Positions 1-10,239 of a stretch of 64,000 nucleotides of DNA are shown here, one piece after another. The stretch's first letter is position 1. Each line of letters starts with the position of its first letter. A program made the translations under genes and the position numbers. This DNA comes from Chrysopilus asiliformis (lineage: Eukaryota; Arthropoda; Insecta; Diptera; Rhagionidae), in contig OZ035963.1 of the NCBI GenBank assembly GCA_964034945.1, forward strand, positions 40,447,090 through 40,511,089, read 5' to 3'. Under the pieces are notes generated by a model, which had not been told where the DNA came from, did not search any database, and was given only the letters and a program-made list of their open reading frames with translations.

Positions 1-1470
1 TGGACCTTGCTTAAGAGTTTGCAATTCCTCTTAGTTTCAAGAGCTGTCCACCACACCACTACACCATATAAAAGTATGGGTCTCACGACAGCTGTATACA
101 GCCAGTGCACAATCCGTGGTTCCAAGCCCCAGGTTTTCCCCATTCTTATTACCGAACGAATACGAGGCATTGAATTTGAATATGACATCAAAGAACTAAG
201 TAATCATGGTTCCATGTGTAAGAAAAGCAAGTTGCTAAAATTGAATCCCTTCTTAGATCTAAATCAAGTTCTGCGTGTTGGTAGCAGACTCCAAGCATCG
301 CTACTTAGTTATGAAAAACAACATCCTATCATACTACCGAAGAACCACAGATTGACAAAGCTTATTGTCAACTAATAACACGAAAAGTCTTTACATGGGG
401 GAATACAGCTGACTCTGGCATTTATTCGAATGAAATTTTGGATTGTTAATGGAAGAAGTACGGTTCGACAAAATATCATCAACTGTATTAAGTCCAACAG
501 GTTCGCTGCTAACTATCAGGATCAGCTGATGGGTTCTCTACCGTCTGCTCGAGTTCGTCCACTTGCATAGCGGTATAGACTATACTGGACCTATAACCCT
601 TAAAATCTAAACGCAGAGGCTTACGAACAACGAAAGGTTAGATCGCGGTTTTCGTTTGTATGAGTGTTAAGGTAGTACATTTGAAACTTGTGGAGGATTT
701 ATCGACTGAGTCATTTATCGCCGCGTTTAAGAGATTGGTTTCGCGCCGTGGAAAATGCAGCGACATATACAGTGACCAGGGTAACAACTTTGTGGGCGCC
801 GACTCTAGTCTGCGAGCACAATTTTCACTCCTCGACACCAACGACATCCAGGGTCAGGTAGCAGAAGAAGGAACTAAATGGCATTTTATACCCCCGGCCT
901 CAGCTCACTTCGATGGCCTTTGGGAAAGCGTCAAACACCACCTGCGTCGAGTACTGGGTCTTTCAACTTTAACCTCCGAGGAAATGACCACGCTGCTAAT
1001 ACAGATTGAAGCGTGTCTCAACTCTAGGCCATTAACGGCGATGTCAGATGATACAGATGACCTCAACGTATTAACACCGGGACACTTTATCGTCGGGACG
1101 AATATTACAGCTGTGCCCGAACCATGTCTTCTGGATGTAAAGACCAATCGTCTTAAACGGTGGCAAACGGTACAGTGTATGTTCCAAGGATTCTGGCACC
1201 GTTGGCACCTTGAGTATCTGACTTCTTTGCAGCAACGTGCTAAATGGCAAACCTCAAAATCAGACATAGCAGTAGACGATCTAGTATTGGTGAAGGACGA
1301 AAGGGTTGCTCCGCTAAGATGGCCACTTGGCCGAATAATCAAAACGCATTCTGGACCTGATGGAAGGGTGCAAGTAGTCACAATCAGATGCAAGAATACA
1401 ACTATACAACGACCGATCGTGAAAATCGTCCCTCTAATCGTGGAGGAGCGAAACGATGAATCATCATAAC
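1..1470 (+). pseudogene. BEL/Pao retrotransposon, 3' pol (integrase) remnant
   Basis: This is the C-terminal end of a BEL/Pao polyprotein. Positions 7-375 give the pre-integrase region ([18 protein letters not shown] and HPIILPKNH are typical BEL wording). Positions 376-659 carry the zinc-binding and early core region broken by stops. Positions 660-1469 are one open frame with the integrase core (YSDQGNNFVGAD, then FIPPASAHFDGLWES with the catalytic glutamate) and the C-terminal DUF5641-type domain (VLVKDERVAPLRWPLGRI). The integrase would join element cDNA to host DNA. The first catalytic aspartate region near 540-600 is decayed, so the copy is dead. The 5' part lies outside the window. The family call is from motif memory and is firm; the exact clade is not determined. 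Confidence 0.85.
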
Positions 1471-1550
1471 CACTGAGTTTACCACATTCCGTCATGGCGG
1501 GCGGCGACTATTAACAAAATTTCGTCGTCAACACGATGAGGCGGGCGGAA

Positions 1551-1666
1551 TGTTTCAAAAAATTCTTCAACTACAAAAAATACCTCTTTGATGTGGCAAT
1601 CCCCTTCAATAGATTTCAACGGATCAGTACTAATTTTGACCTCTGGCTAACAAATCACGATAATTG
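1551..1666 (+). mobile_element. Possible 3' LTR stub of the BEL/Pao element
   Basis: A purine-rich tract (GATGAGGCGGGCGGAA, about 1536-1551) ends just before a TGTTTC start at about 1551, the usual layout of polypurine tract and 3' LTR in BEL elements. The LTR cannot be followed past about 1666, where the 3' tail of the opposite-strand LINE begins. No second LTR is in the window, so this rests on position alone. Confidence 0.4.
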
Positions 1667-1933
1667 ATAATGATGATAATAATTTTATTCGCAATTCATT
1701 TTTTTTCATAAAGCTATAACAAATCTTTTACATTGGAGATAGATGTCTCTGTTTCTCCTACTCTGGCTTTTACTTACATCATAATATGTTGGAAAAATTC
1801 GAAATTATGAAAAAATAAATAATTAGATAGTTATAATAGTTTATATTAACAATAAAACTGTATAAATATTGCAGCAATTTTCAAAATTCTGACTATTTAA
1901 ATAAAAAAAAAATATGTAGTGATTGTAGATACT

Positions 1934-2287
1934 TCAAAAATTTTCTTCAATTGCCCTTTTTCTGTATTCTAGGGCTTTTTTAACAAAAAGGTAAAGGCTA
2001 TCCCAGTCCTTGCCATTTAAAAAATCAAAAACTTCGATTCTAGATAAAATCGGCTTTCCGAAATAGAGCACGCGTGCATGCTTTAATATAGGACATATTG
2101 CTAAAAAATGTAACCCGTCTTCTTTAGCGCCTAAATTGCACATGGAGCATAGGTTTGAATTTGTTTGTACGTGAGGCATATAATTCAGACTCAACAATTC
2201 ACCCCGAGTTTTAAAAATAAAGGAAATTTTATCCAGGGAGTTGTGTTCCTGAAAATAGCTGTTACTCGAACCAAAATCGAAAGACAA
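1934..2287 (-). pseudogene. LINE C-terminal domain with CCHC motif
   Basis: The frame ends the LINE ORF and contains C-x2-C-x7-H-x4-C (CSMCNLGAKEDGLHFLAIC), the knuckle-like motif that closes the ORF in Jockey/I-type elements. It is separated from the thumb by a frameshift or stops between 2288 and 2356. About 265 bases of 3' UTR follow on the minus strand before the tail. Confidence 0.75.
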
Positions 2288-2355
2288 CTCTCTGTATAAG
2301 ATCCTTGACTGCGACGATCTGGCTCGAGTTATGTACTCAGTCCATAACTTCTCAT

Positions 2356-3791
2356 CTAACCCTTTATAAAAAAAGTCAATTTCTTATCAAACCATAATAT
2401 TTTCTTGCTTATAACAAATTTTGCTAGTTTATGAGGTAACCGATGGTTCTCGTACGACTTGACTGCTTTAACTATATAGTCTACATGTAGCTTAAACGTA
2501 TGCAAAAATATAGGGCCGATACCTGTCTCCAGATGTATCATGTAATTAGGGGTATTAAGCGGAAGCCGAAATAGTCTTTTTAAGAAAAATCTTAGGATCT
2601 TCTCTACCTCATCATATTGGCAAAAACCACATACTTGAGCCGCGTAACAGATTATACTACGCACTGCCGCTTGAAAAACTTTGTATTTGTCCGATAAATT
2701 GATCTGTGAGCGATGATAGACTTCCATGTACCATTTATAGCGCTTTTTCCCAAATCTAACCTGTATCTAAGATGTTTTGACATCGAAAGACCCGAGGTAA
2801 AAATCACTCCCAGGTACTTATATTCCGAGACTACTTCAATGACCTCTCGCCCATAGAACCATTTTTCCCCTTTAGAATGTCTTCCTCCTTTCCTAAAAAC
2901 CATAATCTTAGACTTGTCCAAGTTTACCACCAGATTCCACAACTCACAATAAGTCTTTAAAACGTTTATAGCCCTTTGCAAATCATAGGGTGACTCTGCC
3001 AGAATGACTATATCATCAGCATACATAAGCAGCTTTATATTAAGCTCACCGACTTTGATTCCGCCACACATGCAGTCTGATAAGTCATTAATAAACAGAG
3101 CGAAAAGAAGGGGGTAAGTAAACACCCTTGCTTTACACCTATGCCAGTTGGAAACCAAGACGATAAGATCTCGCCGTCCCAAACAGCAGATAGGGTTTCC
3201 TCGTACAAAGCTCTGATCACGGTTAAGATTTTAGTTGACAGACCCAAGTTTGCAAGTTTATACCACAGAGCGCTTCTATGGATGCTATCAAACGCCGCAC
3301 TAAAATCAACGAAGAAAGCATATACCTTTCGCTTGCTAGAAATATAAAAGTCAACTGCAGTTCGCAAAGTAAAAATATTGTCGATAGTGCTGTAACCTTT
3401 TCTAAAACCTGCTTGTGACTCATGTAGAATGTTACAATCGTTTACCCAATTGTTTAAACGGCCCAAAATAAGTCCGGCAAAAATTTTAGCAACCGCATTC
3501 ATAAAGCTTATTCCTCTATAGTTTGATACTAGACTTTTATCCCCTTTTTTAAATAGCGGAAAAATGATTGCTCTGCCAAAATTTTGAGGAACTCTTCCAC
3601 TGCAAAAACAATAATTAAAAGCTTCTAGAAGCTCCGCTTTAAATAATCTGGGCGCATTCTTAAGAATTCGTAGGGCACACGGTCCTCACCTGGGGCTTTA
3701 TTATTTCCAACACACTGGAATACTGCTTCCAATTCTTCGAAATTAAAGTTTTTGTCTAGAACGGGGTTGATGAAATACGGTTCTGAATATA
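2356..3791 (-). pseudogene. LINE reverse transcriptase domain, frameshifted
   Basis: Three overlapping frames make up one RT. Positions 3035-3502 contain ESQAGFRKGYSTIDNIFTL, AFFVDFSAAFDSI and WFPTGIGVKQGCLLTP (finger and palm blocks). Positions 2652-3182 hold the active-site box LLMYADDIVILAES and then DKSKIMVFRKGG and YKYLGVIFTSGLSM. Positions 2356-2727 hold the thumb (IICYAAQVCGF, FLKRLFRLPLNTPNYMI). The FADD-type YADD is intact, but frame changes near 3100 and 2700 make the copy non-functional. RT would copy element RNA at the nicked target. A related thumb fragment lies at 18900-19150. Confidence 0.88.
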
Positions 3792-4372
3792 AACATAACA
3801 AAAGCTATAATTGCCAATCTGGCAATTATTGAAAACCCGTATGGTGATTTAAGTGAACAGTTTTATCAAAATTCCACTATGAAGTCAAACTTTCCAATAA
3901 GATTTTTTAAAATTTGTTCCAATCGGATTTTGATGTATGGGAGTTTTATGTAGAATAATATCCTAAATAACTTTTGTTCTTGGACTTTTTTGATAAGATG
4001 CACCGTTTTTGAGATATTCACAAAAAACGTTTTCGTTCATATGACGGCTACCCCCCCTAATGGTCCATTTTTGCCCATTAACGAACTTAGCCTCGCATTT
4101 TACGAAAAACGGATATGTGCAAAATTTCAAGTCTGTAGCTCAATCCGTGCGCCCGCAATCCGCGCCACAGACAGACAGACAGACAGACGGACGGACGGAC
4201 GGACAGACGGACGGACGGACGGACAGACGGACGGACATGCTAAATTCAACTTTTTTCATCATTCTAAACACACTGGTGTTATTAATTTTTGTGTGCGATG
4301 ACGAGATCTTGGCGTTACAAACGGTAAGGCAAAGTTAATATACCCTTTGGTTTCACCATACGGGTATAAAAA
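3792..4372 (-). mobile_element. INE-1/DINE-1-like repeat, copy 1
   Basis: Read on the minus strand it begins TTTTTATACCCGTATGGTGA, has a GTCY microsatellite core (4165-4236 on +) followed by a GGATTGAGC-type block, and ends TCACCATACGGG then a short TTGCCAGATTGGCAA palindrome. This arrangement (subterminal inverted CCCGTATGGTGA, GTCY core, start TATACCCG) matches Drosophila INE-1/DINE-1, which are non-autonomous Helentron-related elements. It interrupts the LINE at 1667-5233 and has five relatives in this window. Confidence 0.8.
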
Positions 4373-5233
4373 CTCACTAGCTAGAATTGGAGGATTTAAA
4401 AGCGATTGAAAATGGGTAACAAAATCTTCTATACTAGTTCCACCCGAGACTTGGAACTTAGAGCTCCTGAGTGACCGTATAATCTCCCAGAAAGACTTAC
4501 TATCTTTTACCGTATGTAACCTGTCAGCAATTTCTTTAGTGTGGTTTTCCTTTTTTTGGGCACATAATTTCTTATAGTTTCCGGAAGATAGCAAGTATCG
4601 CTTTTTGAAAACGTCAGTTGAGAATTTTCGATACAAGCGCAAGTCACGAAAAACCTCTCTTCTAGCTACAAAGCAGTCTTTATCGAACCACTTTTGCTTT
4701 GGCTCAAATGGTCGTTTAGAGACAATGCTAGGAGCTACTTTTTTGATGCATTCTACCAGAGCGTCTACTCTATTCACATTTGCGGTGACACCAGTGGATA
4801 CTATATTTTCAAGCTTTACCCTATAATCTTCCTTTCTATTTTTCACCCATTTAAGCCTGGGCAGCAATCTGTTATGTGGATTATGCTTGTCCATTTCTTC
4901 TGCAAGGATTGAAACTTTAATCGGCAAGTGTTCGGCAAAACTACTCATTTCGACTTTAAAATCATAGAGAATTTCCTGCCACTGACCTGAAATACAGCAT
5001 AAATCTATTACCGAGCAGCCCTGCTTCGCCACAAATATGTATTCCCCTTCTGAATCGCTCATCGTACTCCCGTTTAAAACTTGCATATTGAAATCTTGAA
5101 GCAGTTCTAATAGTTTTATCCCTTTAGAGTTATGTATTTTGTCTTTCGAATTTCTAATGCGGCTACCTTCTGTTATGGTTTGATCTTGACCAATTCTAGC
5201 ATTTAAATTTTTGTACGCGGTACAAGCGTACAT
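4373..5233 (-). pseudogene. LINE endonuclease C-terminal half plus linker to RT
   Basis: The translated frame carries the end of an exonuclease-endonuclease-phosphatase fold: LNARIG, SKDKIHNSKGIKLLELL, GEYIFVAKQGCSVIDL and FAEHLPIKVSIL, the order seen in apurinic-type LINE endonucleases, with the expected terminal D-H replaced by E-H. A basic linker follows (KQKWFDKDCFVARREVFRDL) and leads toward the RT. The N-terminal catalytic part is missing, so the copy could not nick target DNA. It ends at INE-1-like repeat 1, and the linker continues on the far side near 3650-3790. Confidence 0.8.
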
Positions 5234-5249
5234 TAAATTAAAAAGTAAC

Positions 5250-5733
5250 GCCAAGATCCCGTCATCACACACAAAAATGAATTACACCAGTGTGTTTAGA
5301 ATGATAAAAAAAATTGAATTTTGCATGTCCGTCCGTCTGTCTGTCCGTCCGTCGGATTGCGGGCGCACGGAATGAGCTAGAGACTTGAAATTTTGCGTGG
5401 ATCCGTTTTTCGTAAAATGCGAGGCTAAGTTCGTTCATGGGCAAAAATGGACCATTAGGGGGGGTACCCCCCATACGAACGAAAATGTTTTTTGTGAATA
5501 TCTCAAAAACGGTGCATCTTATCAAAAAAGTCCAAGAACAAAAGTTATTTAGGATATGATTCTACATAAAACTCCCATACATCAAAATCCGATTGGAATA
5601 AATTTTAAAAAATCTTATTGGAAAATTTGACTTCAAAGTGGAATTTTGGTACAACTGCTCAAATTATGATACGAATATCACCATACGGGTTTTCAATAAT
5701 TGCCAGATTGGCTATTATAGCTTTTGTTATGTT
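5250..5733 (+). mobile_element. INE-1/DINE-1-like repeat, copy 2 (5' clipped)
   Basis: Same family as copy 1 in opposite orientation. It starts inside the element at AACGCCAAGATCCCG, lacking the first ~45 bases (TATACCCG end), and runs through a short GTCY core (5330-5355) to the CACCATACGGG block and TTGTTATG end. It abuts the 5' break of the LINE, so the two share a junction. Confidence 0.78.
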
Positions 5734-5939
5734 TATATATTAGCATGATTTAACCCTTTCAGTACATATTTTTTTCTATGGGGGTTAAAAATACTCTCTA
5801 TACAAATTAATGATGTTTAAGCTATTAGTATTCATTTAAAACAAAAAAAAAATCAAAAATTTTAATTTTTCTTAAATTACGTCCACTGTAGTCCAGCTTT
5901 TTACTCAAAAAATCAAAATTGGGTCACAAATGCATTTAA

Positions 5940-6050
5940 CCCTTTCAGTCACCACGTACACTATAGTGTACACACTTTCTACCAAGTCAAGTTATGAGTT
6001 ATGGCTTCTGAAAAGTGTGTACACTATAGTTGACGTGGTGACTGAAAGGG
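5940..6050. mobile_element. piggyBac-type MITE, 111 bp, TTAA flanks
   Basis: A short inverted-repeat element bounded by TTAA on both sides (5936-5939 and 6051-6054). Ends are CCCTTTCAGTCACCACGT and its inverse, with an internal ACTATAGTGTACAC motif also mirrored. Exact TTAA duplication and CCC ends are the piggyBac signature. It has no coding capacity. Confidence 0.8.
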
Positions 6051-6062
6051 TTAAACGTCTTA

Positions 6063-6176
6063 TGGCGGGTTTCACAAATTTTTTTGCGATCGCTAAATCG
6101 AGTTAGCGGACTAATTTCAAGCAAAAAAGCTTCCTAACTCGATTTTATGGGAGCTAAAAGTTTCATGAAACCGCCA
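6063..6176. mobile_element. Small palindromic MITE, ~114 bp
   Basis: Ends TGGCGGGTTTCA and TGAAACCGCCA are inverted copies, and an inner pair (AATCGAGTTAG / CTAACTCGATT) extends the fold. It sits 12 bases from the TTAA MITE and ~100 bases upstream of the laminin-G exon acceptor. TA flanks are possible but not certain, so the superfamily is open. Confidence 0.6.
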
Positions 6177-6277
6177 CTATACTTACATGCAGACATATGT
6201 ACCGTAATAATTTTAATAAAAACTTTCTAATCGGTCATTGTTAAATAGCTTTCATTGACATCAAATTTTAATTTCAG

Positions 6278-6786
6278 GTGGAGTGATAGATTTAAGCAGT
6301 GTTACTGGAAATCGATTTGCACAGGGATTCGATGGATGTATTCACGTCATTGAGCCTCAAGAAGGCAAACCGATTAACTTAGCTGTTCAGGCAATTAGTG
6401 GCCGCAACGTTGGAACATGTCCTGAGTAAGTACTTCATTAGATTTTTCACATTACCTTTCCTTTAACCATCAAATCTCTTTTTAAGACAAATCATCAATT
6501 AATATATTTAATTATTCCTTTTCTATTAACAAGCCCGCATTGGAATCCATCGAGTCTAGTTTACTCAGATCTTGATACAGATTTTGGTAATAGATTTGAT
6601 CCGCGGAGCTTCGATGAAATTGAAGAGCCACCACCGGTTCATATAATCTATCCACGTCCTTCATACAATAGCAATACAAATTCTTTTCATCACAAATGTT
6701 ATCTTAAGTGTAGTATAGCTCTAATATTAACATTATTTTCTATGGTAGGTTTCAATTTTCGTAAATATCACGGTAAAAAATTTTAA
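6278..6786 (+). CDS. Laminin-G-domain protein, last two exons (perlecan/trol-like)
   Basis: Exon 6278-6425 follows acceptor AATTTCAG and ends at donor GTAAGT; exon 6534-6786 follows acceptor TTAACAAG and ends in TAA. The 108-base intron keeps frame. Exon one encodes the end of a laminin G domain: GGVIDLSSVTGNRF, the hallmark GFDGCIHVIEP, then AISGRNVGTCP with the final cysteine of the domain. Such domains occur in perlecan (trol), neurexins and agrin-like matrix proteins; the wording is closest to perlecan as I remember it. Exon two encodes an acidic, proline-containing linker and then a hydrophobic run (CSIALILTLFSMVGF) before a basic tail, as in a single-pass membrane anchor. That is unusual for secreted perlecan and may mark an alternative C-terminus. 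Upstream exons lie outside the window, so the last intron exceeds 6 kb. Confidence 0.72.
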
Positions 6787-7640
6787 CATAAACTATTATA
6801 ATTCAACAAATAATTTAATGAAGTGCTATGAAATCAAAAACAATTAGTTGAAGATTAGCTTAACTAAGTTTTGTTATGTTCACTAATACTGGCAATGGTT
6901 TGTTATTGAAAGTAATCTATAACGGATTACACATCGCCCAATTTAGATGATTTTTATTTCCCTGTACGGAGTACGAAGTATAAATTTAGAGCTCTTCATT
7001 TTGCCTAAAAAAACATTTCCCGAGTATTCCCGAGTGGATTGGACTCATAGCAGAAAAAAATCTTTCTGGTTGTCAGTATGTTAGTCTGTGTCCCAGATTT
7101 CTCAAAAACTATCAATAGCGCAATCACAATGATGCGTCACCGCGTTCGTAAACTTAACACTTGTGTAGAAGACATTTTTTAATTACAGGGCATTTTATTA
7201 CTCGCGTTGCCCGATATCTCGAATATTTTCAAAACCCCTAAACCTTCCCTATCTCGTATATTCGATAATTCAAATTTTCGTCTGTATCCTTTAGATTGGA
7301 CAGAATCCAATAAAAAAAAGTAGTCAATCCCACTCGGATAGGACTTGGTGCTATAATTATGGGCACGAATCCTATTTCAAATGAGAGTGCCGCACATATA
7401 TATAGTAGAGAGTCCAATAGTCAATGGAGACATTACAACGTTTTATAGGATTCATTCCTTTCATTTTAGGATAGAGTCCCTTACAAAAGGGAATGTTCCC
7501 TAATTTTTTGCTATAACATGTCTGACATATACAGTAATCTCTCCCATGACTTTGGGTATGATCACACGAAAAATGGTAAGAAAATTACTACCTGTCATAT
7601 AATGATCAACACCATCTTAAACCGCCAAATAGTAAAAAAA
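6787..7640. other. Non-coding, with a decayed GTCT-core repeat
   Basis: No gene is visible. The laminin-G transcript's 3' UTR should begin here, but no clean AATAAA lies near the stop. Positions about 6965-7140 match the start of repeat family 2 (AGTACGAAGTATA, TTTTGCCTAAAAAAACATTTCCCGAG, then TCTCAAAAACTA) with many changes, so it is an old copy. The rest is AT-rich and unrecognised. Confidence 0.55.
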
Positions 7641-8535
7641 AATATCAGTTGTGGTCAACACAAAACTTTCTTCTACAAAATCTACGACCCTGCGCAATTT
7701 ACGCTGGAGCCCTGTCGCGTTGTCAACCTAAGACGACCTCCCAATAAATTCTTGGTTTATTCAAAAATATCAAAAACGTACAAAATTTGAGATAACTTGA
7801 GAACTGTAAAAGATATCAATTTACGGTAAATGGCAAAAATGTAGAAAATGTTAACATCTTTAATTATTCTTTTAACTGATTTGTCGAAAAATCGTTAGTT
7901 TGCAAATTATTCGCAAAAATATGATTTTTTTACATATTAATGAAAATATCTCAATAACGGTAAAAGATAACGGATAACGGTAAGAAACAAAATTGTGCAG
8001 AATGCCATTCTCATTAATTCACTTCATACATTCAGTCAGTAAACACCCGTTAATTTTCGAGATAATCGCAAAAAACTGTTTTTTTGGAAATAACGGTTTA
8101 TCTCGATAACAGGTGGAAATATCGAGTTATAGCTAAAGACAAAAGTGTGGGAAATTTTATTTTCTCCAAGTTTTGTCATACTTAAGGCCACTAAAAAACG
8201 CGTAGTTTAGGAGTAAATCGAGAAAAACGAAATTGCGATTTTTGAAAAACCGCCATTTTGGATACTTCCGGTTAACGGATTTCCACCAAAAGTTGATAGG
8301 ATCGTCCCATTTCAGGACCCAACATGCCTATAAAATTTCATGGCACTAGCTCTATTAGTTTTTGAGAAATCTTGTACACAGACTGACAGACAGACTGACA
8401 GACAGAAAGACATTTTTTAAATATGACTCCAATCGACTCAGGAGTGATCGGGAAATGTTTTTTAGGCAAAATTAAGAGGTCGAAATTTTTCATGAATACA
8501 ATACTTTATTATACTCCGTAGAAGAAAGTAAAAAG
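7641..8535 (-). mobile_element. Repeat family 2 with GTCT/GTCA core, standalone copy
   Basis: On the minus strand it starts TACTTTCTTCTACGGAGTATA, passes a short TCTGTCAG-type core (8379-8412) and ends near CACAACTGATATTTTTT (7641). The same sequence lies inside two hAT copies at about 20440-24890 and 33711-34370, which fixes both ends. It has no ORF of note and resembles INE-1-like repeats in layout (microsatellite core between conserved arms), but its sequence is distinct from INE-1-like copies 1-6. Confidence 0.7.
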
Positions 8536-8739
8536 TGCGTGCCGCATTTTCACTACAATAATCTAGTCACCTTACTTATAAAGCAGCATTGACATCTTCC
8601 CGTTTGTTCGTCATCCAGCTTAATGTCCCGATTATAGAAAAGCGATTGTACATATAGTTTATAATTTATGTAGTTTCTATTTATAACAGAAAATGCTTTT
8701 TTTAAAATAAAACAAAGGATTTTTTGAGGGTTGGGCACG

Positions 8740-8866
8740 ATATCTCGGTTTTCAAAATCTCGTTTTCAAAATTTCGTTTTACAAAATCTCGTTTCTCAAA
8801 ATCTCGTTTTTCAAAATCTCGTTTTTCAAAATCTCGTTTTTTAAAATCTTGTTTTCCAAAATCTTG
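8740..8866. repeat. Left tandem-repeat arm of the MULE
   Basis: About eight imperfect copies of a ~15-bp unit (TCTCGTTTTTCAAAA). They are open in frame and would give RFSKS-type peptides, but they are the inverted partner of the repeats at 14200-14300 and therefore terminal repeat, not gene. Confidence 0.8.
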
Positions 8867-9355
8867 TTTCTTAATACAAAAATTATTTTCATTAAAAAAT
8901 AATTTTTGTATTAATAAACAGGAGTAGGGGAAAGTGGTCACTTTTCGTACACTTTTTGTGTTTTTGATTGTAACGCTCAAATTACTGTCTATTTCGTTTA
9001 ACTCAGTGGTTCCCAAACTCTTTTGGCCCACGGACCCCTTTTCATAGTCAAAACTTGCCCACGGACCCCTTTTCATAGTCAAAACTTGCCCATGGACCCT
9101 GGGTGAAAAACTACATAAATGCATAATAGAAAAATTACAAATTTAACTTTAATGTCTTGAATGGTAAATGATGATGTAAAAATAAAATATAAATAAAACA
9201 TTTTGTTGAAGAAGTATTTATTGAATCTCCGCCGAAGACGCGGCCTTTTATATTCGCGGCTCGTTTGCCAACGTTCCTGTATGTTCGGCCGAGGTCTCGA
9301 ACGTTCTCATATGCAGATCTCAAACATTCTCGAAGCGTTCACGCCAGATCTCGAA

Positions 9356-10239
9356 TAGGGATGCAACATCGTTCATAAAACCTCGATATATCGAAAATCG
9401 ATGTTTTTTTTAAGGCGAAATCGATGTCAAAAAACATCGTCCTGAAAACATCGTTTTTCCGATGTTTTGAAAAAGTTAAATTGAATAAATAATTTAGCCA
9501 CCTTGCGGATGCTCTACTGTGGGTGGAGTGCACCCAGGTAGAATTAACACGGTTTTAATTCTTCTTATACGTTGAACCACCAAAAACCCATTAGTTTTCG
9601 AGATATTCGCAAAAAACTATTTTTTTTAAATACCGGCATATCTTCGTAACGGAGTTCTCGTGAAAGACATAAATGTAGCAAATTTTATTGTCTCCAAGTT
9701 TTGTAATACATAAGACTACTGGAAAATGGTTAGTTTCGGAATAAATCGCAAAAAACCGCATAGTTTTTAAAAAGCCGCCGTTTTGGTTACTTCCGGTTAA
9801 CGGATTTCCACATCAGGACCACAATTTTCTGTAAAATTTCATGGCTAGCTCTGGTATTTTTTGCGAAATCTTGTAGAAAGATGAAACCGAAAATTGATAC
9901 CAAAGGAAATTTAAACAAATCTTTGAGTGGCTATATTAAATCTAAATACCATGTCTACCACGTTTTATATCGAAACATTGTGAACTTAATCTAACTGAAT
10001 TAAATAAAAAACGATTATTATTATTATTATTATTATTATATTAAATCTATCTAAAAACTAGTCCCTCTAGTCCTAAAATTAGTTGCTCTACTAATTTTAT
10101 AAAGAGTAATGTTCTAACATCGTGGATAACAACATCGATACCTCGATATATCGGTCTGTTCAACATCGAGGTTAAAACTCGATATTTTTCAACGATACCT
10201 CGATGTTTTGCAAACATTGAGGTATCGTTGGCATGCCTA
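9356..10239. mobile_element. hAT-like element (8-bp TSD ATCTCGAA) nested in hAT
   Basis: Ends TAGGGATGCAAC and GTTGGCATGCCTA are imperfect inverted repeats flanked by ATCTCGAA on both sides (9348-9355 and 10240-10247). Both ends are dense in CTCGATATATCG and CGATGTTTT words, the likely subterminal motifs. Inside are a decayed family-2 repeat (about 9580-9900) and a short LINE insertion (9945-10036). Confidence 0.82.
9945..10036 (+). mobile_element. Severely 5'-truncated LINE with (ATT)n tail
   Basis: A 92-base insert ending in an ATT run is flanked by the 13-base direct repeat TATATTAAATCTA (9932-9944 and 10037-10049). Long variable target duplication plus a simple tail is the mark of target-primed reverse transcription. 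Only the 3' UTR survives, so the LINE family is unknown; it differs from the one at 32910. Confidence 0.8.

Larger units (their letters stand above)
1667..5233 (-). mobile_element. Non-LTR retrotransposon (LINE), 5'-truncated and interrupted
   Basis: On the minus strand the element runs from an endonuclease fragment (5233) through reverse transcriptase to a 3' UTR and an ATT/ATC-rich tail at about 1667-1690. The same 3' UTR sequence recurs at 32910-33003, which confirms the 3' end. Reading frames are broken by frameshifts and by INE-1-like repeat 1 at 3792-4372; coding sense resumes on both sides of that insert (…NPPILASEF | EPYFINPVLD…). The 5' end stops at about 5233, beside INE-1-like repeat 2. 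Endonuclease, RT and the terminal CCHC place it in the Jockey/I/CR1 assemblage; I do not assign a clade. Confidence 0.85.
5734..6277. other. Intron DNA upstream of the laminin-G exon
   Basis: Outside the two MITEs this stretch is AT-rich and has no coding signal. A fragment at about 5749-5792 also starts with TTAACCCTTTCAG and ends GGGGTTAA, possibly a more decayed relative of the TTAA MITE. The last ~50 bases (6225-6277) are pyrimidine-rich and end in a good splice acceptor (TTTAATTTCAG). By position it is intron sequence of the downstream gene. Confidence 0.6.

Noticed and set aside
3990..4338. Frames with TDRQTDGRTDG repeats
   Set aside because: GTCY microsatellite core of an INE-1-like repeat; the same shadow occurs in the other copies.
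8702..9124. Frames with RFSKS / KRDFE repeats near the MULE left end
   Set aside because: They are translations of the terminal tandem repeats, which have an inverted partner at 14200-14300.
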